Source of the DNA: Thiohalophilus sp.
GTDB taxonomy: Bacteria; Pseudomonadota; Gammaproteobacteria; UBA6429; Thiohalophilaceae
Direction of reading: 5' to 3'
NCBI RefSeq assembly: GCF_034521165.1
Contig: NZ_JAXHMV010000005.1
Coordinates: forward strand, 1-45,266
Length of the DNA stretch: 45,266 nucleotides
Position numbers and translations under genes: made by a program. How positions within the stretch are numbered: position 1 is the first letter of the stretch; each line of letters opens with the position of its first letter. Below are positions 31,072 through 37,451 of the stretch, piece by piece. A model generated the notes under the pieces. The model was not told the origin of the DNA. It ran no database searches and saw only the letters and a program-made list of their open reading frames with translations.

Positions 31072-31893
31072 TCACGCAGGCCCTGCGACCCGTCTGTCTG
31101 CGATCCGTCCGGCCCGAAACACGGTGACCTCCCCTTCGGTCATCTCCTGCCAGCGCTCTGCGCTCAAAGGAACGCTGGCAACGAGGGCGACAGCCTGATC
31201 GGCGGCGGTCACGGACAGGCCATTTGCGGTGATGGTCGCGCCACTCGGCGGGCATTCGCGCAGCAAATACACAAGCCCCGGCGCCACGACTTCACCCGTT
31301 GTGGGCGACTTGCGCCGGTCACCGTGGGCAAAGAGGGCATCGCCATCCGAATAGAGAAAATTCGCCGGGCCAAATTGGCGCAGCCGCGCGGCGAAGGCCG
31401 TGACGATGTTCAGGCGCGCCTCGAGCGGAGGGATCTCGCCGGCTTGAACCCAGAGCGCGCCGAGGTCTTCGAGCAGGGCACAGAAGGCCTGTTCCGAATC
31501 CGTCTCGCCGACAGGGCTAAAGCGGGTCGACTGGAAAGCAGGTGTTTCGAGAAGTCCGGGCAGCCATCCATTATGCGCAAAGCAGTGCATCCGGCCCGCC
31601 ATCTCGCGCACAAAGGGCTGGGCGTTGCGATAGGACAGCGCACCGACCGTGGCCTTGCGGATATGCGCCATCACGATGGGACTGCGCAGATCGTGCTGGC
31701 TTACAAACCGGAGCCAGTCGCTGTCATTTGCCGGCTCCGCATCCTTGATCAGCCGGACATCGGTGTCCTCATAGTAAGCGATCCCCCAGCCGTCACGCAT
31801 CGAGGTCGGCGGTGCAGCATGCCCGGCCAGCCGTTGCAGCGACAGCCTCAAGGTCGCAGGCAGATTGCTGGACAGACCGAGAAGCTCACACAC
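31072..31893 (-). CDS. Class II glutamine amidotransferase (YafJ-like)
   Basis: 273 residues. The GTG start places the catalytic nucleophile at Cys2 (MCELLGLSSN), exposed after Met removal, as in Ntn-type glutaminases. Further family sites: MRDGWGIAYYED, IVMAHIRKATVG, HCFAHNGWLPG and SEQAFCALLEDLG. Members release ammonia from glutamine for an unidentified partner. The style of sequence and composition from about 30340 to 32590 resembles alphaproteobacteria (impression only). It is followed on the same strand by nothing and preceded by the DsrE gene. Confidence 0.92.
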   Translation of the reverse strand: MCELLGLSSNLPATLRLSLQRLAGHAAPPTSMRDGWGIAYYEDTDVRLIKDAEPANDSDWLRFVSQHDLRSPIVMAHIRKATVGALSYRNAQPFVREMAGRMHCFAHNGWLPGLLETPAFQSTRFSPVGETDSEQAFCALLEDLGALWVQAGEIPPLEARLNIVTAFAARLRQFGPANFLYSDGDALFAHGDRRKSPTTGEVVAPGLVYLLRECPPSGATITANGLSVTAADQAVALVASVPLSAERWQEMTEGEVTVFRAGRIADRRVAGPA

Positions 31894-31968
31894 GATGCCG
31901 CCTCACATAGTGACACCGACCGGGTGGGCTGATCATCTCCACGGTGTCGTGGAACTTCATCAAGCGCC

Positions 31969-32304
31969 TCAGAAGCTTACGACTGTCGCGCCCTCGGCGG
32001 CGAAGCGCGGAAAGGCGGTGGCAGCGGATTCCAACGCCAGTCCGCGGGCGCGAAATGCGTCCTCAGCGCCGATCTGCTGAGCGATGCCGATGCAGGTCGT
32101 GACCGTGACTCCCGCCGTTACCAGCGCGTCGATCTGATCGTTGAAATCGCTCTTTTCGGGATCGGTTAGCATCCGCTCAGCAGGTCCGAAGACATAGACC
32201 TCCAGCGCGGTGTCCGGCGTGGCGTGGATGCGGTCTGCGAGCGCTGGAACAGTTTGAATGGATGCCGGATCAGCGTGGAAGAGGTGAAGCACGGTTTTGG
32301 ACAT
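31969..32304 (-). CDS. DsrE-family protein
   Basis: 111 residues with the fold-typical start KTVLHLFHADPASIQTVP, EVYVFGPAERM and an Ala-rich C-terminus. Cys is present in VTVTTCIGIAQQIG, the position used for sulfur carriage in some DsrE/DsrF/YchN proteins. GGAG precedes the ATG. It is 75 bp upstream of the amidotransferase gene on the same strand. An anaerobox-like site lies about 100 bp upstream. Sulfur transfer is a family-based guess. Confidence 0.85.
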   Translation of the reverse strand: MSKTVLHLFHADPASIQTVPALADRIHATPDTALEVYVFGPAERMLTDPEKSDFNDQIDALVTAGVTVTTCIGIAQQIGAEDAFRARGLALESAATAFPRFAAEGATVVSF

Positions 32305-32405
32305 GGAAGTCTCCTGCTGTTGGTTTGCCCCGACAGGGACAATTTCCTGAATTGCCGATGCGGCAATCCTTGTGCGCAGTTTGACATGATTTTTCGTGCA
32401 TGGGT

Positions 32406-32419
32406 TTGATCTGGATCGT
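32406..32419. promoter_or_regulatory. FNR/FnrL-type anaerobox before dsrE-like gene
   Basis: TTGATCTGGATCGT matches TTGAT-N4-ATCAA at all but the last two bases. It lies 102 bp upstream of the DsrE start, a usual distance for anaerobic activation in alphaproteobacteria. Confidence 0.45.
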
Positions 32420-32470
32420 GTCTGATGTGATCGGCGTCAGTCGGTCGCATGGGTGCTTTCATTGCGATGG

Positions 32471-32590
32471 TCATTCGGCACCGAGAAGCCCTTGCACGAC
32501 CGGCCAGACCGTCGTCGGCCCAATCGTGCGGGCCATGAAAACGGTCAGCGCGTAGTAGAGCCAGTGCACCGCGTAGGAATAGGCCAGACC
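32471..32590 (-). pseudogene. C-terminal fragment of a membrane protein
   Basis: The minus strand reads LAYSYAVHWLYYALTVFMAR then TIGPTTVWPVVQGLLGAE and stop. It is hydrophobic with good coding character. The upstream part changes abruptly at about 32590, so only the end of a gene remains. Family not recognised. Confidence 0.4.
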
Positions 32591-32597
32591 ATTCCGG

Positions 32598-32623
32598 GGA
32601 AAAGGGGTCGGGAAAAGGGGTCG
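32598..32623. repeat. 13-bp tandem repeat at a likely junction
   Basis: GGAAAAGGGGTCG occurs twice head to tail where the alphaproteobacterial-like segment gives way to the AT-rich hipBA promoter. It may mark an insertion junction. Confidence 0.6.
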
Positions 32624-32663
32624 TAGCCCTTTCCATAATATACGCAATAACGTAAAAATTATA

Positions 32664-32739
32664 TTTATACGGAAAAAGCGATATTTTGACAATATCTGAA
32701 AAACCGTATAAATTGGGATTATACGTATATCCGTATAGG
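32664..32739 (+). promoter_or_regulatory. hipBA promoter and operators
   Basis: TTTATACGG (32664-32672) and its exact complement CCGTATAAA (32704-32712) form inverted sites; TATACGTATA (32720-32729) is a perfect palindrome followed by CCGTATA. TTGACA (32686-32691) and TATAAA (32707-32712) make a promoter with a 15-bp spacer, so the second site covers the -10 box. GATATT/AATATC form a further palindrome at 32680-32696. The layout fits HipB binding to repeated operators for autorepression. Confidence 0.65.
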
Positions 32740-32749
32740 GCTAAAAGAC

Positions 32750-32995
32750 ATGACAAAGGCGGTACGCAATAACAGAGAACTTGGCGAGGCTATCCGCGCC
32801 GCAAGACTTGGCAAAAACCTGCGCCAAGTCGATGTTGCGCGCAAGGCCTCACTGCGTCAGGCGTTGATTTCCGAGATGGAAAATGGGGCAACGAGCGCGC
32901 GGGTGGACACGGTGTTCAAGGTCCTTGCCGCGCTCGAGCTGGATCTGGCCATCATTCCGCGCCACAGCGCCGCGTTCGATCCGACGGATTACTAG
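32750..32995 (+). CDS. hipB: HipB-like antitoxin
   Basis: 81-residue Xre-type helix-turn-helix protein (ELGEAIRAARLGKNLRQVDV, ARKASLRQALISEMENGATS, FKVLAALELDLAII). HipB proteins neutralise HipA and repress the operon as dimers. The gene ends 2 bp before hipA, the standard antitoxin-first order. Leader and operators lie directly upstream; the ribosome site is weak. Confidence 0.9.
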   Translation: MTKAVRNNRELGEAIRAARLGKNLRQVDVARKASLRQALISEMENGATSARVDTVFKVLAALELDLAIIPRHSAAFDPTDY

Positions 32996-32997
32996 CC

Positions 32998-34290
32998 ATG
33001 GGCCGTAAGCGCCAATCCCGCAATCTGGATGTCTATGTCGGCACGAGCCAGGTCGGTCTTTATCGGCGTGCGCCGGATGGATCGACGTCCTTTCGCTACG
33101 ACCCGAACTGGCTCGGTTCGCAGCGGGCCTTTGCGATTTCCCTGTCGATGCCGCTGTCCGATCGCATTTGGTCCGGCGCCCAGGTGAGCAGTGTCTTCGA
33201 CGGGCTTCTGCCCGATGATCCGAGGGTACGAGACAAGATTGCCGCGCGCGAGCAGGCCGAAAGCGGTGCCACCTTTGACTTGCTGGCGGCCATCGGGCGT
33301 GACTGTGTCGGGGCGTTGCGCTTCGTGCCCGAGGGGGAGAATCCCGGCGATCCGACGGCGATGGCCGCACGAGCAATAAGCGATGAGGAAATCGCGCAGC
33401 GGCTTGCTGCTCTTGGGACATCGCCTCTGGGCATCCAGGGCGAGGAGGATGAGTTTCGGGTATCGCTGGCCGGGGTGCAGGAGAAAACCGCTTTGTTGCG
33501 TCTGAACGGGGCATGGCATCTGCCGCTTGGTCCGACACCAACCTCGCATATCTTCAAACCGGCGCTCAAGGAAGGGCCCAACGGTGCAGATTTTTCCGAT
33601 ATGCCGTGGAACGAGTGGACCTGTCTGGAATTTTGCCGCGCATTGGGTCTCGATGCCGCGCACGCCGAGGTGTTGAGATTGGGTGGCGATCCGGTCCTGG
33701 TGGTGGCGCGTTTTGACCGTCGCTGGCAGGACGGGATTTTGTATCGCCTGCCGCAGGAAGATCTTTGTCAGGCGTTCGGGGTGCCGCCCACTCGTAAATA
33801 CCAGAGTGACGGCGGCCCCGGCATTGTCGAGGTCATGCAACTGCTCAATGGTGCGATTGCACCCTATGAGGACCGTTTGCGGTTTATGAAAGCGCAGATC
33901 GTCTTCTGGCTGCTCGCGGCCATTGACGGCCACGCCAAGAATTTCTCGGTGTTCTTATCCCCAGGCGGTTTTTACCTGACGCCGCTTTACGATGTGATGA
34001 GCGCCGCGCCGTATCCCGAGCTCAGTGACCACAAGGTCCGACTGGCCATGGCGTTGGGAGATAACAATCATTACCGGGTCAAGGAGATCATGCCACGGCA
34101 TTTTTATCAGACCGGGCGTAAAGCCGGTTTGCGCAATGCGGATATAGATGATTTGTTTGAAGCGTTGAGGAACAAGATCGGCGATGCGCTTGCCAAGGTG
34201 GAAGCTTTAGCAGGCCAGGCCGATGTGCCAGATACCACGGTGGGAGCGATCCTGCAGGGTATCCATGACCGGGCAAGACGGCTCGAATAA
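32998..34290 (+). CDS. hipA: HipA-type serine/threonine kinase toxin
   Basis: 430 residues. HipA kinases of E. coli type phosphorylate glutamyl-tRNA synthetase and cause growth arrest. Seen: the N-terminal subdomain (VYVGTSQVGLYRR, FDGLLPDDPRVRDKIA), the G-loop-like VSLAGVQEKTALL (155-167), Lys187 in SHIFKP for ATP, catalytic Asp310 in AAIDGHAKNFSV and Mg-binding Asp332 in LTPLYDVMS. All key residues are kept, so it should be active. It forms a two-gene operon with hipB and lies inside the island, where it may favour retention (inference). Confidence 0.95.
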   Translation: MGRKRQSRNLDVYVGTSQVGLYRRAPDGSTSFRYDPNWLGSQRAFAISLSMPLSDRIWSGAQVSSVFDGLLPDDPRVRDKIAAREQAESGATFDLLAAIGRDCVGALRFVPEGENPGDPTAMAARAISDEEIAQRLAALGTSPLGIQGEEDEFRVSLAGVQEKTALLRLNGAWHLPLGPTPTSHIFKPALKEGPNGADFSDMPWNEWTCLEFCRALGLDAAHAEVLRLGGDPVLVVARFDRRWQDGILYRLPQEDLCQAFGVPPTRKYQSDGGPGIVEVMQLLNGAIAPYEDRLRFMKAQIVFWLLAAIDGHAKNFSVFLSPGGFYLTPLYDVMSAAPYPELSDHKVRLAMALGDNNHYRVKEIMPRHFYQTGRKAGLRNADIDDLFEALRNKIGDALAKVEALAGQADVPDTTVGAILQGIHDRARRLE

Positions 34291-34453
34291 TAAAGGAATA
34301 GGGTCGGGGAGAGGGCGCCATATTTGCACGATTTGATTTCCCCAAAAGCACTCGGAAACCCGCATAAAATGGTGAAATGTAGTACTGATTTTCCCCAAAA
34401 AAAAGCTCTAAGTTATTGAAAAAATAGAAAAACCGGGACCCCTAAAGCCCGAC

Positions 34454-35161
34454 CTACATATGGGCAGGGGTCTCAAGGCGGCGCGTCCACGCCTCCACTT
34501 GGCCGGTGCGCAGGCGAGTCTCGGCCAGCTGCCGCCAGGTAGAGGCCAGCGGTGTCAACGCCGCGATCGCGCACAGGGCGCGTCTGTCCAGCGGTTCGCT
34601 ATAGAGGTAGTGCAGCAGTTTTGCCAGCGGCCAGTCCGGGAGAGGCCGCTCACGCAGGATCAGAGGCTCTCCGGTCTCAACGGTTCCTTCCTCCAGCACG
34701 CGATAGTACCAGCCCGTACGGCCACTTTCCTGTACCCGCCGGGCCATCTGCGGCGTGCCGAAACGCAGATTGAGTTTCCAGCAGGGCTGCCGTGCCTGGG
34801 TAACCTGGAGAGTGGCCGACCCGAACGCGAAGATATCCCCCACGCACACATTCTGTTCGGTTATCCCGCGGGAGCTGACATTCTCGCCAAATCCCCCGAT
34901 ACTGAAGCGTTCGGCAGACAGTTCGGGAAGCGCACGCCGCCACGCCGTGTAGTGCTCGGCAGGATAGTGGTGGATGGCCTTGTCGAGTCCCCCGTGATGA
35001 CGGGTGTCACCCTGCTGATCGCCGGCAAAACCGGTGGCACGCAACGCCAGCGGACCGGCCACAGGGTGCTTGTCGATGGCACTTGGCTCCCCGTTGGGTC
35101 CATACGCCTCGGCACGTCCAATCAGCAGATGACTAACGCATACCGGTTGAAGGATGCTCAT
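34454..35161 (-). CDS. MOSC-domain protein, YiiM-like
   Basis: 235 residues. MOSC domain with GDQQGDTRHHGGLDKAIHHY, GGFGENVSSRGITEQNVCVG and the conserved Cys in ARQPCWKLNLRFG, followed by the C-terminal 3-alpha region (WPLAKLLHYLYSEPLDRRAL). In E. coli, YiiM uses molybdenum cofactor to reduce N-hydroxylated purines such as 6-hydroxylaminopurine. GGAGAGG lies before the ATG. It stands alone, convergent with hipA. Confidence 0.93.
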   Translation of the reverse strand: MSILQPVCVSHLLIGRAEAYGPNGEPSAIDKHPVAGPLALRATGFAGDQQGDTRHHGGLDKAIHHYPAEHYTAWRRALPELSAERFSIGGFGENVSSRGITEQNVCVGDIFAFGSATLQVTQARQPCWKLNLRFGTPQMARRVQESGRTGWYYRVLEEGTVETGEPLILRERPLPDWPLAKLLHYLYSEPLDRRALCAIAALTPLASTWRQLAETRLRTGQVEAWTRRLETPAHM

Positions 35162-35513
35162 GATCCTCTCCTTGAAGTGTCCATCTGCAGAATTTTATCT
35201 CAACTATGATAGACGGCGCAGCCCATAGAGTTCCCAGGAGTTTTGGACAGGCAGGACACTTTTAGGGTAAATTTGAGGTGAAATTTACCTAGATCCAAAA
35301 TTTTACCCCATGATCGACCACAACCTGCACAAACTCGCACTCACGCTCAAATCAAAGCCATCATAAGGCGGGGAAAGTCGAAACTCTGTCCATCGGAAGG
35401 TACCCGCAGGCATCGCTCAAAAATGCGTGAATTCAATTTATAACTGCAAATTCGAGAAAGATTAAACAGATCTTACTTCCTTCTAGTTTCTATTAACCGT
35501 CACAGGTAAGAGA
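35162..35513. other. Intergenic gap with inverted repeat
   Basis: No convincing gene. GGTAAATTT (35266-35274) and AAATTTACC (35281-35289) are perfect 9-bp arms around GAGGTG. A short frame from 35310 (IDHNLHKLALTLKSKPS) may be a decayed coding scrap. Confidence 0.5.
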
Positions 35514-36209
35514 ATGCGTGCACACTATTTGCAACATGTTCCCTTTGAAGGGCTTGGTAGCATTGAGCACTGGTTAAAAACAAATGGGTACGAGTTAACC
35601 CATACACAATTCTTTAACACAACCGACTTGCCGGATAGCAATCTGGTCGATTTTCTTGTGGTCATGGGCGGTCCGATGAGTGTAAATGATGTAGATACTT
35701 ATCCCTGGCTTATTCCAGAAAAGCAGTTTGTTCGAGAAATTATCGAGTCTGGCAAACCTGTAATGGGGATCTGTCTTGGTGCCCAGATTATTGCAAGTGC
35801 AATGGGGGCTAGGGTCTTTCCTGGTTCTGTGAAGGAAATCGGGTGGTTTCCGATCCATGCAGTGGATTCTGCCGATAGCTCCGTTTTCAGTTTTCCTTCG
35901 TCAGAAACTGTGTTCCACTGGCACGGAGAGACATTTGATTTGCCATCGGGTGCGATACGGCTGGCCAAGAGTGAAGGGTGCGAGAATCAGGCGTTTCAAC
36001 TGGGTAAGTCAGTGATCGGTTTGCAATTTCATCTTGAAACAACACCTGACTCAGCAAGACAGATTGTTGCTCATTGTCGCGACGAGTTGGGCCCAGCAAA
36101 ATACGTACAGTCAGAGAAAGATATCCTGTCCGCGAGCCAAAATCGTTACAAATCTGTAAATCATCTAATGGATAGTGTCCTTGCCTTTCTTCAGCGAAAC
36201 AGTGGTTAA
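35514..36209 (+). CDS. Class I glutamine amidotransferase (GMP synthase-like)
   Basis: 231 residues with a class I glutaminase fold. The nucleophile elbow GKPVMGICLGAQIIA carries the catalytic Cys; VVMGGPMSVND is the oxyanion region and LQFHLETTPD gives the catalytic His-x-Glu. It lacks the synthetase domain of GuaA, so it belongs to the stand-alone group that hydrolyses gamma-glutamyl compounds or pairs with unknown partners. Codons here are more AT-rich than in neighbouring genes, suggesting another origin. Confidence 0.92.
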   Translation: MRAHYLQHVPFEGLGSIEHWLKTNGYELTHTQFFNTTDLPDSNLVDFLVVMGGPMSVNDVDTYPWLIPEKQFVREIIESGKPVMGICLGAQIIASAMGARVFPGSVKEIGWFPIHAVDSADSSVFSFPSSETVFHWHGETFDLPSGAIRLAKSEGCENQAFQLGKSVIGLQFHLETTPDSARQIVAHCRDELGPAKYVQSEKDILSASQNRYKSVNHLMDSVLAFLQRNSG

Positions 36210-36326
36210 TAACAACATCAATGCGGACTGTAAATTCCGCTGCGCAACATTACCAGCCTGTTATGCGTAACTTCGGCGCCGGAACCTGGGGAGAACATTT
36301 GTTGCCGTTCAACGTGACATAGTCTG

Positions 36327-36488
36327 TCAGATAGACGCAGAATCAACACCGCCTTGAGAGCCCATGACTCCTCCTTGCAGAAGAGCCTTGATGATATTGC
36401 TGCGAGTAAGAATGCCCGAGATGCGCTCGGAAGAATCGTTGCTCAAGTCCATGTGATACCTGCGCCGCTCCAATGTCTGCTCTACCAT
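36327..36488 (-). pseudogene. CBS-domain protein remnant
   Basis: The minus strand reads RISGILTRSNIIKALLQGG, the end of a CBS domain, with MVEQTLERRRYHMDLSND before it. An upstream frame (YTADHALTIEDGHYR, ~36500-36545) may be its continuation through a frameshift. Only the tail is left, downstream of alpA on the same strand. Confidence 0.5.
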
Positions 36489-36611
36489 CGAGGTGTTCGG
36501 TAGTGCCCGTCTTCAATGGTAAGGGCATGATCAGCAGTATACCTTACCTGATGGGGATGAAGCCGGTACCAATACGGAGTGTTTACAGTGTTGATTGCTC
36601 TGTTCAGATAA

Positions 36612-36839
36612 TCATCGGCTCTCAGCCCGATACCCAGGGTCATAATCCACCAACTTATTATCAATCCATTCATTGATGGCCGACTCGGGCCAGGCCACCA
36701 TACGTGGCCCCAAAGATACCGGTTGGGGAAATGTACCTTCGCGAATACCGCGATAGATGGCAGCTTTAGACAGTCCTGTTTGTTCTTCAACTTCTTTCCG
36801 GCGTAGCAATCGCCGGGATGTGTGAGAGGTACTTTTCAT
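36612..36839 (-). CDS. AlpA-family phage/island regulator
   Basis: 75 residues: RRLLRRKEVEEQTGLSKAAI and YRGIREGTFPQPVSLGPRMV, AWPESAINEWI. This is the AlpA (MerR-like winged helix) family, which acts as excision factor or integrase activator in P4-type elements. GGAG lies before the ATG. It sits about 310 bp from the right attachment site, as expected for an island recombination module whose integrase is gone. AAACGT/ACGTTT half-sites at 36918-36938 lie in its upstream region. Confidence 0.9.
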   Translation of the reverse strand: MKSTSHTSRRLLRRKEVEEQTGLSKAAIYRGIREGTFPQPVSLGPRMVAWPESAINEWIDNKLVDYDPGYRAESR

Positions 36840-37149
36840 CTCAATCTCCTATCTCTATCTTGTGTGTTACTAACAGGAGAAAGTTTGATACGTTATGAAC
36901 CTCGTGAGACTTGAATTAAACGTTCAAAATTGACGTTTTTGTAAATCGCAGGATTCCGCAGACTATAAAAAATGAATAACGCGATAACGTATGCACCTCA
37001 TGTAACTCAATGGGACGAAATGAGTAGATTATTTTTCGAGAACAGGTTCGATTCCCTATTTCTATTGTGACTATTCGGGGTAAGTGTGGGGTAAGTGAGC
37101 AATAGGCAACATTGAATAATTTAATATATTCAATGTCTTACTTATCTGA
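36840..37149. other. Right-end recombination region of the island
   Basis: No gene. It holds the alpA promoter region, an AAACGT/ACGTTT inverted pair (36918-36938), a second T-arm-like scrap (GGTTCGATTCCCT near 37046), GGGGTAAGTG repeats and an AT-rich stretch leading into attR. Confidence 0.55.
37077..37097. repeat. GGGGTAAGTG direct repeats, likely integrase arm sites
   Basis: Two exact copies with an 11-bp period lie about 55 bp before attR. Position and spacing match arm-type sites of tyrosine recombinases and the GGGGACA series at 3030-3057. Confidence 0.5.
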
Positions 37150-37169
37150 TTCGATTCCGGCCCCGGGCA
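37150..37169 (+). other. Island attR: tRNA-Leu 3' end copy
   Basis: Identical over 20 bp to the tRNA-Leu 3' end at 11448-11467, and here followed by CCA. The preceding bases are island DNA, so no tRNA can form. Sequence from here onward is the original chromosomal continuation of the tRNA-Leu locus. Confidence 0.85.
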
Positions 37170-37342
37170 CCATTCCTTCAAGCGAGTTTCGCTGGTTTGT
37201 TAACAGTTTTATTATTAGTGGGCGAACCGGCACGGTCGTGCCGGCTGCGGCGTGCCATCCCTGGCACGCCCCCTTCGGGCGCACTAAAGTGCGGCCAAAT
37301 CCGTTCCTGACGGATTTGTCGATTCCGGCCCCGGGCACCATT
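37150..37342 (+). repeat. Duplicated tRNA-Leu tail with hairpins (RtT-like)
   Basis: The tail TCGATTCCGGCCCCGGGCAC with CCATT recurs at 37151 and 37319 (168-bp spacing). Between them lie hairpins AGCGA-GTT-TCGCT, CCGGCACG-GT-CGTGCCGG, GGCGTGCCA-TCCC-TGGCACGCC and AAATCCG/CGGATTT. The arrangement mirrors the tRNA-Ser locus at 3190-3640. Confidence 0.75.
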
Positions 37343-37362
37343 ACTAACAATACCTCTTCCCA

Positions 37363-37387
37363 CTGTAGGAGCGGCTGCGCCGCGATT
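37363..37387. repeat. REP-like palindrome
   Basis: CTGTAGGAGCGGCTGCGCCG followed by CGATT has the form of the GTAGGAGCGGC REP elements common in Pseudomonas and relatives. It lies between the second tRNA tail and the ATPase 3' end. Confidence 0.6.
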
Positions 37388-37451
37388 GCCAACAGCGGGC
37401 GATGATCGTCAGGATTCCGATTATCGACTTCGTTCCTTCAAACGGTGCCAT

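Larger units (their letters stand above)
11468..37149. mobile_element. Genomic island at tRNA-Leu (25.7 kb)
   Basis: Bounded by direct repeats of the tRNA-Leu 3' end (11448-11467 and 37150-37169). Inside are remnants of at least five transposable elements, broken genes, a toxin-antitoxin pair, transporters and redox enzymes, and near the right end an AlpA-type regulator and GGGGTAAGTG direct repeats. No integrase gene is present; its expected place next to tRNA-Leu is occupied by a dead IS481 element. Gene styles differ between blocks, so the content was probably assembled in several steps. The island is likely no longer self-mobile. Confidence 0.8.

Noticed and set aside
30877..31932. Plus-strand frame of 351 codons
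   Set aside because: Antisense to the class II amidotransferase, which has a full catalytic set.
36482..36790. Minus-strand frame of 102 codons
   Set aside because: Most of it overlaps alpA out of frame; only its last part may belong to the CBS-like remnant.
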